Part shown: one piece after another, positions 24,447-32,481 of the stretch
How the letters are laid out: every line of letters begins with the position of its first letter
Position numbering within the stretch: the first letter of the stretch is position 1
NCBI GenBank assembly: GCA_040219575.1
Contig: JAVJSD010000021.1
Span: 1-64,000 of the forward strand
Length of the DNA: 64,000 bases
Direction of reading: 5' to 3'
DNA from: JAVJSD01 sp040219575
GTDB taxonomy: Bacteria; Planctomycetota; Planctomycetia; Pirellulales; Pirellulaceae
Made by a program: the position numbers and the translations under genes
The notes under the pieces: generated by a model
What the model was told of the DNA's origin: nothing
Databases searched by the model: none
The model's input: the letters and a program-made list of their open reading frames with translations, nothing else

Positions 24447-24782
24447 CTAGCTATCGCAGGGTCGCGCGCGCGCCGACACCTACGATCGACTCGTTTAACG
24501 GCAAGCCGCAGGCGACGGCGGATCGTTGCAGCAACGTTTCCAGCTAGTGCAGGGTCGTGCGCGCGCCGACACCTACGATCAACTCGTTTAACGGCAAGCC
24601 GCAGGCGACGGCGGATCGTTGCCGCAACGTTTCCAGCTAGTTCGGAGTTGTGCGCGCGCCGACGCCTACGATCGACTCGTTTAACGGCGAGCCGCAGAGG
24701 CGACGGCGGATCGTTGCCGCAACGTTTCCAGCTAGTTCGGAGTTGTGCGCGCGCCGACGCCTGCGGCTTGCCGCTAAACGAC
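24447..24782. repeat. Family A palindromic element, tandem array, 93-bp period
   Basis: Copies of CTCGTTTAACGGC(A/G)AGCCGCAG begin at 24490, 24583 and 24676 (93-bp period), and a partial unit precedes them. Each has GTTGC(A/C)GCAACG, TTTCCAGCTAG and GTGCGCGCGCCGAC. Only the last ends in a full right arm (GCCTGCGGCTTGCCGCTAAACG). The array lies upstream of the permease gene and downstream of the vWA gene, both read leftward. Confidence 0.9.
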
Positions 24783-24827
24783 CCTGCTCGCCTTCTCGTC
24801 GGCGCTGGCAATGCCGGCCCAAGGCGC

Positions 24828-24856
24828 AAAAAAAGCCGGACCTTTCGGTCCGGCTT
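24828..24856 (-). terminator. Intrinsic terminator of the vWA gene
   Basis: On the minus strand, AAGCCGGACC, loop GAAA, GGTCCGGCTT and then TTTTT. This is a perfect 10-bp GC-rich stem with a stable tetraloop and a U-tract, 31 bp after the stop at 24887. It should end transcription before the repeat array. Confidence 0.9.
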
Positions 24857-24886
24857 GGTGTTGGTCTTGCTTGTTGATGCGGCGGC

Positions 24887-26899
24887 TTACAGCTTGGGCA
24901 CCTTGGGCGGTCCGGCGCCGCGCTTCAGCTTGTTCCGCTCGTCGTTGCGGGCGGGATTGTTGTTATTGCCGCCGCCCCCCATGCGAGCGCTGGGCGGGGC
25001 GGTGAAGGATTCCTCCCAGGTCCAGCCGAGCGGGCGGTCGAGTTCTCTCTGAGCGAGGTAGGCCCAGGGCGTCCCTTCGTGGTCGCGGACGACGCGCTCC
25101 AGGTACTCGCGGGCCTTATCGGCGGCCTTCTCCATCTGGCTGCCGACTTCGATCGTGTCGGCCGGGGTGAGCGTCCAGGTGTTGTTCTTTTCGTTCTCGA
25201 ACTTCAGTCCCCGCTTGGCCGAGGCGAGCATCATGTTGTAGGCCTGCGTGCGAACCATCACCGCCATCACGCGGCCGATGGCCAGGTCAAAGCCGGCCTG
25301 CCAACGCGGGGTGGCTTCCTTCTCGCGGTCGACTTCGCCCTTCTTCAGCACGTCGAACAGTCCGAGCAACAGCGGCTCGAGCTTGGCCGCCGACTTCTGG
25401 GCTTCCGTCAGGTCGCCGGAGAACGTGGCCTCGTCGCGTTTGACGAACTTCAGCTTCGGCTCCTCCATCGGCGTCAGCCAAGTCGCCTTCGACGCCATGT
25501 GCAGGGCCAACCGGGCGCGGTTGGAGTTCACCCGTCGCATGTATTCCTCTCCCGAGACATACTCGGGACGGTAACGGCTCATGATCGTGGGGTCGAAGAA
25601 CTGCTCGAGGTGCGCTGAAAAGGCGGCGGTCTCGTTGCGGCTGACGGCCCGATTCACGTTGCGATTGGGATGCACGGCGAAGTACATGCCGCCGGTTTCG
25701 TAGGCCAGCCGCGTGAGGGCGAATGGGCCGAAGCCGGAGTCGATCGGGTTCTTGTCGTCCCGTTCAGCGCCGAAGCTGAGCTTGATCCGCTCCGGCATGC
25801 ACGATTCGGGGCCCTGGTTCACTTCGCCCCAACCGGGCGTCTGGTTCTCTTCGGGATCGGGATCGACCCACTTCACCAGCGTCTCCTCGCGGCCGAACGG
25901 CGCCGGCACGCCGACGATGTACACCGGAATGGCGTACCGACGGCAAAGCTGGATCGTCTTGTCGGCGCCCATCTGGTCGTCGCCGCGCTCGTCGGTGAAC
26001 ACCACCAGCATCACATTGCGATCCGGCTCGCGGGTGAGCGAATCCGGGATGCGGAAATTCTTGTAGGCGGTGGTCGATTGCCAAACGGCGGAGAAGACGT
26101 TCTCCACGCCGGTGGTGTCGTTGGCGATGCCGCTGACCAGTTCCTTGATTTCCGCCACGTTGTCGGTCGGCTCTTCGGTCAACAGATCGACTTCCTGGCC
26201 GAAGGAAACCACGGAGGTCAGCAGTGGTTTGTCGTCGTGCTTGGCGAAGGCTTCATTGCCCGACGCTTCGATCACGCCCAGTTCTTCGTAGATGCGATCG
26301 AAGCGGTTGATGACTTCGCTGCGCTGGCGGATCATGCTCGGCGACTTGTCGAACAGCCACACGACCAGCGTCTTGCGCTCCTCGAGCTTCAGCAGGATCT
26401 CGTGCGTGATGCGATCCACGGCGCCCGTGGCGCCGGTCTCGCCCTGTCCCGCGGCCCCGCGGACCGGCAGGTTTTCGCTGTAGTGCAGCCCGGTGGCGAC
26501 CTGAATCGTGTTGTCGATCGTGATCTCGCTGGTCGTCTCGGTGATCAGCGTATCGGGCGAGGGGACCTGCGACATGTCCGTCACCACCATCGCTTCCGAC
26601 TTGGCGGCCTCGGAAATGTCGAAGCTGTTCGAGCCGATGTCCTCGGTCGGCAGTTCGGCGAAGGTGAAGTCGTCCGTCAGTTCGAACAACTCCTCTTCCT
26701 GCTCGTCGATCGGCGCCGCCTGCACGATGGTGGCGATCGGCTTGGGCGGCCCCTCGATATACATGAACGACAGCACAAACATCAGCACCAGGTGCACCAG
26801 CATGCTGATCACCCAGACCGGGGCCTGACCGTCGAACGGGGTCTCGTCCTCACCCGTCTTGAGCTGCCACCAAGTGCGAAGTCCCGTGAGTAGCGACAC
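24887..26899 (-). CDS. Membrane-anchored von Willebrand factor A domain protein
   Basis: A 670-residue protein with one N-terminal transmembrane helix (VWVISMLVHLVLMFVLSFMY, ~28-47). The TonB-like position suggests a periplasmic or exterior rest. An acidic region follows, then a vWA domain from ~178: VVWLFDKSPSM supplies the MIDAS DxSxS motif, and VMLVVFTDERGDD the second metal-side segment. The C-terminal ~200 residues are helical and end in a Gly/Asn-rich tail. vWA domains mediate metal-dependent protein binding. The GTG start has AGGAG (26908-26912) at good spacing, and the gene is followed by a clear terminator, so it is probably monocistronic. Confidence 0.85.
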   Translation of the reverse strand: MSLLTGLRTWWQLKTGEDETPFDGQAPVWVISMLVHLVLMFVLSFMYIEGPPKPIATIVQAAPIDEQEEELFELTDDFTFAELPTEDIGSNSFDISEAAKSEAMVVTDMSQVPSPDTLITETTSEITIDNTIQVATGLHYSENLPVRGAAGQGETGATGAVDRITHEILLKLEERKTLVVWLFDKSPSMIRQRSEVINRFDRIYEELGVIEASGNEAFAKHDDKPLLTSVVSFGQEVDLLTEEPTDNVAEIKELVSGIANDTTGVENVFSAVWQSTTAYKNFRIPDSLTREPDRNVMLVVFTDERGDDQMGADKTIQLCRRYAIPVYIVGVPAPFGREETLVKWVDPDPEENQTPGWGEVNQGPESCMPERIKLSFGAERDDKNPIDSGFGPFALTRLAYETGGMYFAVHPNRNVNRAVSRNETAAFSAHLEQFFDPTIMSRYRPEYVSGEEYMRRVNSNRARLALHMASKATWLTPMEEPKLKFVKRDEATFSGDLTEAQKSAAKLEPLLLGLFDVLKKGEVDREKEATPRWQAGFDLAIGRVMAVMVRTQAYNMMLASAKRGLKFENEKNNTWTLTPADTIEVGSQMEKAADKAREYLERVVRDHEGTPWAYLAQRELDRPLGWTWEESFTAPPSARMGGGGNNNNPARNDERNKLKRGAGPPKVPKL

Positions 26900-27406
26900 G
26901 CTAATTCTCCTGTTGCCGAATTCTCAGCTTCCAACCAATTCGAGGGAACCACAAACCAGCGAAGCGGCGAACCAATCCCCCCTGCAGAACCAGGAGCGTT
27001 TCACCTAGACGATCTGGGTAGCCGGGTTCCCCAATGTGGAGCTATTTTCCGAAATCCAAGCGTCCAATGCAAGCGTTCGTCGTCGAAGCTCTCGATTATT
27101 GCCAAACCGACGCACCCGACGAAAAACCACCCATGAGAGGTATTCTGCGCCGCTGCATAGCAAGAACATCGGCCTGAGCGAGCCTGGGAGCCCAAAGTAC
27201 TCACCGTTTCGGCCGGAAGCACCGCATCCTTCTAGCTGGACCGTCAAGTTGAGTTCTACTAGCTGGCATTGGCTGGAAACCCGTAGCGGAAGTCAGACTT
27301 CCGAGACTTCGCTCTCCTTCGGAAGTCTGGCGACTTCCGCTACGGCTCTCGGCATCGTGGCGTCTTTCGATGCCCGTAAGCTCATTCTGGACGATGCAAT
27401 AGCTGG
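26900..27406. other. Intergenic region, no supported gene
   Basis: The right part of this gap downstream of the leftward kinase gene contains a REPIN (27283-27343). The rest is less GC-rich than its surroundings (for example GAGCTATTTTCCGAAATCC near 27040), which would suit the promoter of the leftward vWA gene. A 124-residue frame at 27036-27410 crosses the REPIN and has no domain, so I reject it. Confidence 0.5.
27283..27343. repeat. REPIN-like doublet, GGAAGTC core
   Basis: GTAG plus CGGAAGTCAGACTTCCG on the left and CGGAAGTCTGGCGACTTCCG plus CTAC on the right, separated by about 15 bases. Both arms are hairpins with perfect GTAG feet. It is the clearest example of this core in the window, 64 bp downstream of the kinase stop. 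Confidence 0.85.
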
Positions 27407-28492
27407 CTAACGTTGCACGCGGGCCGAGCCCCCCTGGGCGAAGGCCTCGACCTCGGGCAACTTGCCCATGGTCACATCGCCGCTGTAGGTGGTCATCAAC
27501 GCACCGTGGGCCCAGCCCAGGCGGAGCGCTTCTTCGGGCGACTTGCCGGTCATCAGGCCGTACATCAGGCCGGAAGCGAAGCCGTCGCCGCCGCCGATGC
27601 GGTCCAGAACGTCGAGTTGGCAGGTAGGGGCGACGTAGCGATTCCCCTCGAGCCACAGCACGGCGCTCCAGTCGTGGCGGTTGGTCGAATGCACTTCGCG
27701 GAGCGTGGTGGCCACCATCTTGATGTTGGGGAACTTCTTGACCGCCTGTTCGATCATGTCGAAGAACGTTTCGGGGTCGAGTTTCGATTTCTCGCTCTCC
27801 TCGACCTCGGGTCCCTTGATGCCCAGGCCTTTCTGCAGATCCTCCTCGTTGCCGAACAGGGCGTCGACGCTGCCGACGATGCGGGCGATCATCTCCTGCC
27901 CTTTCGCCAATCCACCGATCGCGTTCCACAACTTGGCCCGATAGTTGAGATCAAAGGAGTTGATGGCGCCGGCTTGTTTGGCGGCCTGCATGCCTTCGAT
28001 GATCAGTTCCGAGGTGGTGGAGGAAAGGGCGGCGAAGATGCCGCCGGAATGGAACCAGCGGACGCCTTCGGCGAAGATGCCGTTCCAATCGAAGTCGCCC
28101 GGCTTGAGCAGCGCGCCGGCCTCGTTGGCGCGGTTGTAAAACACCACGGGGGCGCGCACGCCGTGGCCGCGGTCGCTGTAGACGGTGGCGATGTTGGGTC
28201 CGCGGACGCCGTCGTTCTCGAAATGCTTGTAGAACGGCCGCACGCCCATCTCGCGGATGCGGGCCTGCACCAGTTCGCCGATGCCGTTGTCGACCATGGC
28301 GGTGGCGATGCCGGTCTTCATGCCGAAGCAGTCGGCCAGGTTCGCCGCCACGTTGTACTCGCCGCCGGAGACGTGGATTTCGAATTTCCGGGCGCGGCGA
28401 AAGGGCAACTGCCCCGGATCGAGGCGATGGACCACGGCCCCCAGCGCGAGAAAGTCGAGAGCACAATCGTCCTGGCGAATGTTGAGCGACAT
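27407..28492 (-). CDS. PfkB-family sugar kinase (2-keto-3-deoxygluconate kinase-like)
   Basis: A 361-residue ribokinase-fold kinase. The N-terminal sugar-binding segment is VSGGEYNVAANLADCFGMKT (~42-61). INSFDLNYRAKLW (~178) is the D-x-N-x-R segment typical of KdgK, and DRIGGGDGFASGLMYGLM is the catalytic signature (GGGD in place of GAGD) near 302-319. It probably phosphorylates 2-keto-3-deoxygluconate or a deoxy analogue. It is the last gene of a leftward cluster with an SDR, a lactonase-like hydrolase and FucU. A ~50-residue lysine/glutamate-rich insert (~225-255) separates the substrate and ATP halves. Confidence 0.85.
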   Translation of the reverse strand: MSLNIRQDDCALDFLALGAVVHRLDPGQLPFRRARKFEIHVSGGEYNVAANLADCFGMKTGIATAMVDNGIGELVQARIREMGVRPFYKHFENDGVRGPNIATVYSDRGHGVRAPVVFYNRANEAGALLKPGDFDWNGIFAEGVRWFHSGGIFAALSSTTSELIIEGMQAAKQAGAINSFDLNYRAKLWNAIGGLAKGQEMIARIVGSVDALFGNEEDLQKGLGIKGPEVEESEKSKLDPETFFDMIEQAVKKFPNIKMVATTLREVHSTNRHDWSAVLWLEGNRYVAPTCQLDVLDRIGGGDGFASGLMYGLMTGKSPEEALRLGWAHGALMTTYSGDVTMGKLPEVEAFAQGGSARVQR

Positions 28493-28546
28493 GAATTGGG
28501 TTCCGTTATTTGATTGAGAGGTTGAATTTGGACGGGGCGTATCGAC

Positions 28547-28610
28547 GTAGGTCAGGCATCGCCTGACGAATTGCCATCGCCGGTCGCAAGTCAGGCGATG
28601 CCTGACCTAC
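28547..28610. repeat. REPIN-like doublet, GTCAGGC core
   Basis: GTAG plus GTCAGGCATCGCCTGAC on the left and GTCAGGCGATGCCTGAC plus CTAC on the right, 22 bases apart. The stems are perfect palindromes. The core sequence is unrelated to GGAAGTC, yet the GTAG foot and doublet layout are the same. It lies between two genes of the sugar cluster. Confidence 0.85.
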
Positions 28611-28669
28611 AGGTCTCGCGATCGTGCCGCTGCGCCCTGCGGTTGTTCCGGCCTGCTTCGGTCAGACCA

Positions 28670-29482
28670 TCAGATGGTAGTCGACGAGAATCCGCCGTCC
28701 ACCACGATGTTCTGGCCGGTCACGAACGACGAAGCCTGCGGCGCGGCGAGCCACGCCACGGCGCCGGAAAGCTCCTTGGGATCGCCGAAGCGGGCCATCG
28801 GCGTGTGGCCGATGATCTGTCCGCCGCGCTCGGTGTAGCTGCCGTCGTCCTTGAACAGCAGAGCCCGGTTCTGTTCGGCCGGGAAGAACCCGGGACTGAT
28901 GGCGTTCACCCGCACGCCCCGGGTGGCCCATTCGCGGGCCAGGAATTGCGTGAGGTTGATGACGGCCGCCTTGGCCGCCGAGTAGGCGACCACGCGCGAC
29001 AGGGGGATCATCCCCGCCATCGAGGCGATGTTGATGATGCTCCCCTTGGCCTGACTTAGCATGGTTTCGCCGAAGACCTGGCTCGGCAGCAACACGCCGC
29101 CCACCAGATTCAGGTCGAACACGCCCTGCCAGGCCTCGCGCGGCAGCTGGCAGAAGTCGCTCCCCGGCGGCAGCGTGGCGTCGGGACGATTTCCACCGGC
29201 GGCGTTGACCAGCACACTGACCGGGCCGAGCTTGCCATTGACGGCGTCTCGGGCCGCCGTCAGCGAATCGCGGTCCAGCGCGTCGGCCGACTGGAACATC
29301 GCCGTCCCGCCGGCCGATTCGATCGACTGAACCCGGGCCGCGCCGCGCTCGGCGCTGCGGCCGACGACCGCCACCTTCGCGCCCAAACTCGCCAGGGCCT
29401 CGGCCATCGCCCCGCCCAGTACGCCGGTGGCGCCGATCACCACCGCCGTTTCGCCTTCCAGATTGAATAGTTCACACTTCAT
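28670..29482 (-). CDS. SDR-family oxidoreductase, probable sugar-acid dehydrogenase
   Basis: A 270-residue short-chain dehydrogenase. The cofactor loop is GATGVLGGAMA (~18-28), NAAGG is near 93, the catalytic serine is in IINIASMAG, and Tyr-Lys is in YSAAK (~166-170). PGFFPAEQNRAL and the long segment before TERGGQIIGHTPMARFG resemble the D-mannonate oxidoreductase/fructuronate reductase SDR group. Given the neighbouring lactonase and FucU, an L-fucose or deoxy-fuconate dehydrogenase is the alternative. Only three bases separate its start from the upstream lactonase stop, so the two are likely coupled. Confidence 0.85.
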   Translation of the reverse strand: MKCELFNLEGETAVVIGATGVLGGAMAEALASLGAKVAVVGRSAERGAARVQSIESAGGTAMFQSADALDRDSLTAARDAVNGKLGPVSVLVNAAGGNRPDATLPPGSDFCQLPREAWQGVFDLNLVGGVLLPSQVFGETMLSQAKGSIINIASMAGMIPLSRVVAYSAAKAAVINLTQFLAREWATRGVRVNAISPGFFPAEQNRALLFKDDGSYTERGGQIIGHTPMARFGDPKELSGAVAWLAAPQASSFVTGQNIVVDGGFSSTTI

Positions 29483-29485
29483 GAT

Positions 29486-30337
29486 TCAGACCGTCTCCCG
29501 CAAACCGTAGAATTTCGCCGCCGTGCGACCGAATATCCACTCTCGATCGGTCGGGCTCAAGGGGCCGAGCGCCTCGTTCAGGGCGGCATGGACCTGCTCG
29601 TAGCTGCCGGCCAGTTCGCAGACGGGCCAGTCGGAGCCGTACATGCAACGCTGCGGGCCGAACGCTTCCAGGGCCGTCTCCACGTACGGTCGGAGGTCGG
29701 CGGGCCGCCAGTTCTCCCAATCGGCTTCGGTGACCATGCCCGACAGTTTGCAGAACACGTTGGGCAGTTCGGCGGCGGCGCGGAGGTTGTCGATCCAGTC
29801 GTCGAGAACGTGATCCTTGATGCGCGGCTTGGCGAGGTGGTCGATCACCATCGGCAGGTTGGGCAGTTCGGCCGCCAGCGCCGCGGCATGCTTCAGGTGC
29901 TTCACGTAGAACAGCAGGTCGAACGGCACGCCGTGCCGTTCGAGCACTTTCAATCCGCGGCGCACTTCCGGGCGAATGATGAAGTCGTCGTCGGGTTCGT
30001 CTTGCGTGATGTGGCGGACGCCGACGAACTTGGGGTCGCCGTTGAACTGCAGCAATTGCTCCTCACACGCCTCGGCGGCCAGATCGACCCAGCCGACGAC
30101 GCCGGCCAGAAAATCGTGCTCCTCGGCGAGCTTCAGCGCCCAGCGGTTTTCTTCGAGATTGTGCTGCGTCTGCACGAAGATCGTGCGCTCGACGCCCGTC
30201 GCCGTCAAATGCGGACGCAGGTCGCCGGGCAGAAAGTCGCGATGAATCGGCGCGTGCCGCGGCGCCGTGAGCCACTCGTAGTCGAATGGCTCGTCGAGTT
30301 GCCAGAAATGTTGATGGGCGTCGATGACGAGCGACAT
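29486..30337 (-). CDS. Amidohydrolase-family hydrolase, probable L-fuconolactonase
   Basis: A 283-residue metal-dependent hydrolase of the amidohydrolase-2 (COG3618) family. The N-terminal metal motif is DAHQHFW (6-12). WLTAPRH follows, RHITQDEPDDDF is near 107, VIDHLAKPRI (~164) supplies the next histidine, and MYGSDWPVCE (~238) holds the aspartate. These match L-fuconolactone or related sugar-lactone hydrolases. In that pathway it converts L-fuconolactone to L-fuconate. The neighbouring FucU and SDR genes support the assignment. Confidence 0.85.
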   Translation of the reverse strand: MSLVIDAHQHFWQLDEPFDYEWLTAPRHAPIHRDFLPGDLRPHLTATGVERTIFVQTQHNLEENRWALKLAEEHDFLAGVVGWVDLAAEACEEQLLQFNGDPKFVGVRHITQDEPDDDFIIRPEVRRGLKVLERHGVPFDLLFYVKHLKHAAALAAELPNLPMVIDHLAKPRIKDHVLDDWIDNLRAAAELPNVFCKLSGMVTEADWENWRPADLRPYVETALEAFGPQRCMYGSDWPVCELAGSYEQVHAALNEALGPLSPTDREWIFGRTAAKFYGLRETV

Positions 30338-30360
30338 GAGGAACCTTGGAAAACGAAGTT

Positions 30361-30392
30361 AGGCCGGAACAACCAAAGGGCGGCTCCGGCAG
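30361..30392. repeat. REP-like hairpin, GCCGGAAC core
   Basis: GCCGGAACAACCAAAGGG followed by CGGCTCCGGC makes a stem of GCCGGA and TCCGGC. The foot is GTTA rather than GTAG, so this copy is decayed. Better copies are at 36874-36906 and 45188-45218. It lies between the lactonase and FucU genes. Confidence 0.5.
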
Positions 30393-30462
30393 CCCTGTGA
30401 GTCATGGCTGCGCACACTCGCACTTCATGCGGAAGCGACGCTCCGCGCCTTCCGGCCGACGA

Positions 30463-30909
30463 TCAATCCATGCGGACGCCGAGGGATAGCAGGATGTTGG
30501 CGTAGCGCTGTTGATCGGCGGTTTGAATGGTGAGGACGTGGTCGGGGGTGGCGACGGCGTCGTAAAAGGCCCACTTCTCGATCGGTTCGAGTTGCAGGTC
30601 CAGGCCGGCGTCGACCAACACGCGGCGGTAGTCCGCCCACACCGGCGGATCCTCCGTCAACGCGTACGGTCCGGTGGTCTCGTACATCATCGTGTTGACC
30701 GCCTCGACCGGCACGGCCGAAAGCACCGCCTCGAGCACCTGGTTGCAGGTCACCACGCCGGGCATCAGGTTCAGGTGCACCAGTTCGGCTTGAGGTCCGA
30801 GTTTCGAGGAGGCGGGATAGTTTCCGTCGGCGATCAGCACCTTGCCGTGATGTCCGGCGGCGCCGAGCACGGCGTTGATGGTGGGATGAATCAGTCGATG
30901 CTTGAGCAT
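30463..30909 (-). CDS. fucU: RbsD/FucU-family sugar mutarotase
   Basis: A 148-residue FucU-type protein that interconverts the alpha and beta anomers of L-fucose (or a similar sugar) so downstream enzymes get the right form. The N-terminus MLKHRLIHPTINAVLGAAGHHGKVLIADGNYP has the conserved histidine and aspartate. MMYETTGPYALTEDPPVW and ALLEQ-like VRMD at the end agree with the family. Its length is normal. It is the first gene of the four-gene leftward cluster, so regulation probably acts upstream of it, in 30910-31079. Confidence 0.9.
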   Translation of the reverse strand: MLKHRLIHPTINAVLGAAGHHGKVLIADGNYPASSKLGPQAELVHLNLMPGVVTCNQVLEAVLSAVPVEAVNTMMYETTGPYALTEDPPVWADYRRVLVDAGLDLQLEPIEKWAFYDAVATPDHVLTIQTADQQRYANILLSLGVRMD

Positions 30910-31079
30910 GAGAGGGCGTTGTGCAAGAAGTTGCTGGACTTGAAGGCCGCGATGACGGCTAATGATGGGTGCGTCGCCTTCGCGACGTGCATTCTACGGG
31001 GGTGCTGGTCCTTTCGCGACGGGGAGTCGTCTCCCCGCCTCGTGGCATGCCGGCGGTTTTTTCACCAAGGGGAGTCACC

Positions 31080-32105
31080 ATGAAACTGGAGAGCGTACGA
31101 GCACTGAAGGCCGAGTTGCTGAGCGTACCCAAGGCCATCGTCGAGGCGGTGGCGAGTTCCACCTTTTTGACCGCGTTCTCCGCCCGGCACGGCGCGGCCA
31201 ATCGCATAATGGACGACATCGCGCTGGGAGTGACGGCGCCCGACAAAAAGCAGTTTCGCCTGGCGGTGAGACTGCAACGGCAGGGGCCGCTGATCAGCAT
31301 GATGACCGAGCAGATTCGCGCCCGGGCCAAGGGGGAGATCGACGTCCAGTACGTGGGGAGCATCGTGAAATACGCCGGCCCGGGCGAGACAACCGCCGCC
31401 TTCTACCGGCAGAAGCGACGTCCCCTGCGGATCGGCTCTTCGATCAGCGACGTGCAAACCGGCTTTAATTCCGCCGGCACGTTGGGCTGTTTCGTGGTTC
31501 GCCGGCAATCGCCGCACTACCTGGGCATGCTCACCAACAACCATGTCATCGCCAATGAAAACGGCAACTCCGCGGGCGACCCGGTGGTGCAGCAGGGGAC
31601 GCTCGACGGCGGCAAGCCGTCGACCGGCCTGGTGGGCGAACTGGGGCCGTTCATCGCGCTCAAGAGCAGCGCCAACTTCGTCGATGCGGCGGTCGGCTAT
31701 CTCTACGAGGGCGTCGATTTCGATCCGCGGCGGATCGGCGATCGCGGCGCCTTGGCGGGGCAGGTAAGTGTCTTCGAACTGCCGCCCAAGGCGACGGTCT
31801 ATAAAGTCGGCCGAACCACGGGGCAAACCAAAGGTCGGATTACGGCGTTTGACGTCGACAACGTCCGCGTACAATACGATGCGGGCGTGATGCGGTTCGA
31901 CAACCAGATTGAAATCGAGGGCGCCGGAAACGCGGCCTTCAGCGATAGCGGCGACAGCGGTTCGCTGATCGTCGACGCTAAGCGACGCGCGGTCGCCCTG
32001 CTGTTCGCCGGCGGCGACGTCGGCGGCTCGAACGGCAAGGGCCTGACGTTCGCCAATCCCATTCAAACCGTGCTCGATGCCCTCAAAGTGGACCTCGAAC
32101 AATAA
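31080..32105 (+). CDS. Trypsin-like serine protease with N-terminal pro-like domain
   Basis: A 341-residue cytoplasmic-looking serine peptidase (no signal peptide). Residues 1-100 are an alpha/beta region (FRLAVRLQ, IDVQYVGSIVK), and the chymotrypsin fold runs from ~118. The triad is H155 in LTNNHVIAN, D202 in FVDAAVGYL and S293 in GDSGSLIVD. KVGRTTGQTKG precedes the serine. The last segment (LTFANPIQTVLDAL) is the usual closing strand and helix. AAGGGGAG lies six bases before the ATG. The gene is followed by a small protein that resembles its first 100 residues, separated by an 18-bp tandem repeat. Confidence 0.88.
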   Translation: MKLESVRALKAELLSVPKAIVEAVASSTFLTAFSARHGAANRIMDDIALGVTAPDKKQFRLAVRLQRQGPLISMMTEQIRARAKGEIDVQYVGSIVKYAGPGETTAAFYRQKRRPLRIGSSISDVQTGFNSAGTLGCFVVRRQSPHYLGMLTNNHVIANENGNSAGDPVVQQGTLDGGKPSTGLVGELGPFIALKSSANFVDAAVGYLYEGVDFDPRRIGDRGALAGQVSVFELPPKATVYKVGRTTGQTKGRITAFDVDNVRVQYDAGVMRFDNQIEIEGAGNAAFSDSGDSGSLIVDAKRRAVALLFAGGDVGGSNGKGLTFANPIQTVLDALKVDLEQ

Positions 32106-32150
32106 CCACCGGAAGAACAATAACCACCGGAAATACAATGACCACCGGAA
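32097..32150 (+). repeat. 18-bp tandem repeat linking two genes
   Basis: Three units of (GA/AT)ACAAT(A/G)ACCACCGGAA at 32097, 32115 and 32133. The first holds the protease TAA stop (32103-32105), and the third differs by A to G, which makes the ATG of the next gene (32138). The small gene's start region is thus part of the repeat. Confidence 0.9.
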
Positions 32151-32371
32151 AATCGCTCGAAGAGGCGCAGCGGGCCAAGTCCGAGGCGCTGCGCGTCTTC
32201 CGGCAACTGATCGGCGAGGCGTCCGTCGGCATTATGCCGTTGGGCGGCGGAAAATTCGGCCTGAAGGTGAATCTCGACGCAGCTCCCGAGAAGGGCGTCG
32301 ACCTGCCGCGCGAGGTCGAGGGCGTGCCCGTCGAGGTTGACGTCGTCGGCAAGATCTACAAGCGCGACTGA
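32138..32371 (+). CDS. Small protein resembling the protease N-terminal domain
   Basis: A 77-residue protein with no signal. Residues 12-77 can be aligned with residues 7-98 of the upstream protease. KFGLKVNLD matches QFRLAVRLQ, and VEVDVVGKIYKR matches IDVQYVGSIVKY. The helix-strand-strand order is the same. Prodomains of serine proteases often act as foldases and inhibitors, so a stand-alone inhibitor or chaperone of the protease is plausible. This is by-eye alignment and the function is inferred. Confidence 0.65.
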   Translation: MTTGKSLEEAQRAKSEALRVFRQLIGEASVGIMPLGGGKFGLKVNLDAAPEKGVDLPREVEGVPVEVDVVGKIYKRD

Positions 32372-32384
32372 CGTCGCGGCCCAC

Positions 32385-32470
32385 TTGGAGATCAGCGCCT
32401 CGTGGAGATCTGCGCCTCGTGGAAATCTGCGCCTCGTGGAAATCTGCGCGTGGAAATCAGCGCCTTGTGG
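32385..32470 (+). repeat. 17-bp tandem repeat, five copies
   Basis: Units of TGGAAATCTGCGCCTCG, five in a row with small changes and one truncated to 14 bases. It fills the space between the convergent small gene and response-regulator gene. No gene or stem-loop is seen in it. Confidence 0.85.
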
Positions 32471-32481
32471 CTGCCAACGCC

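Noticed and set aside
27036..27410. 124-residue frame before the PfkB gene
   Set aside because: It runs through a REPIN and has no domain.
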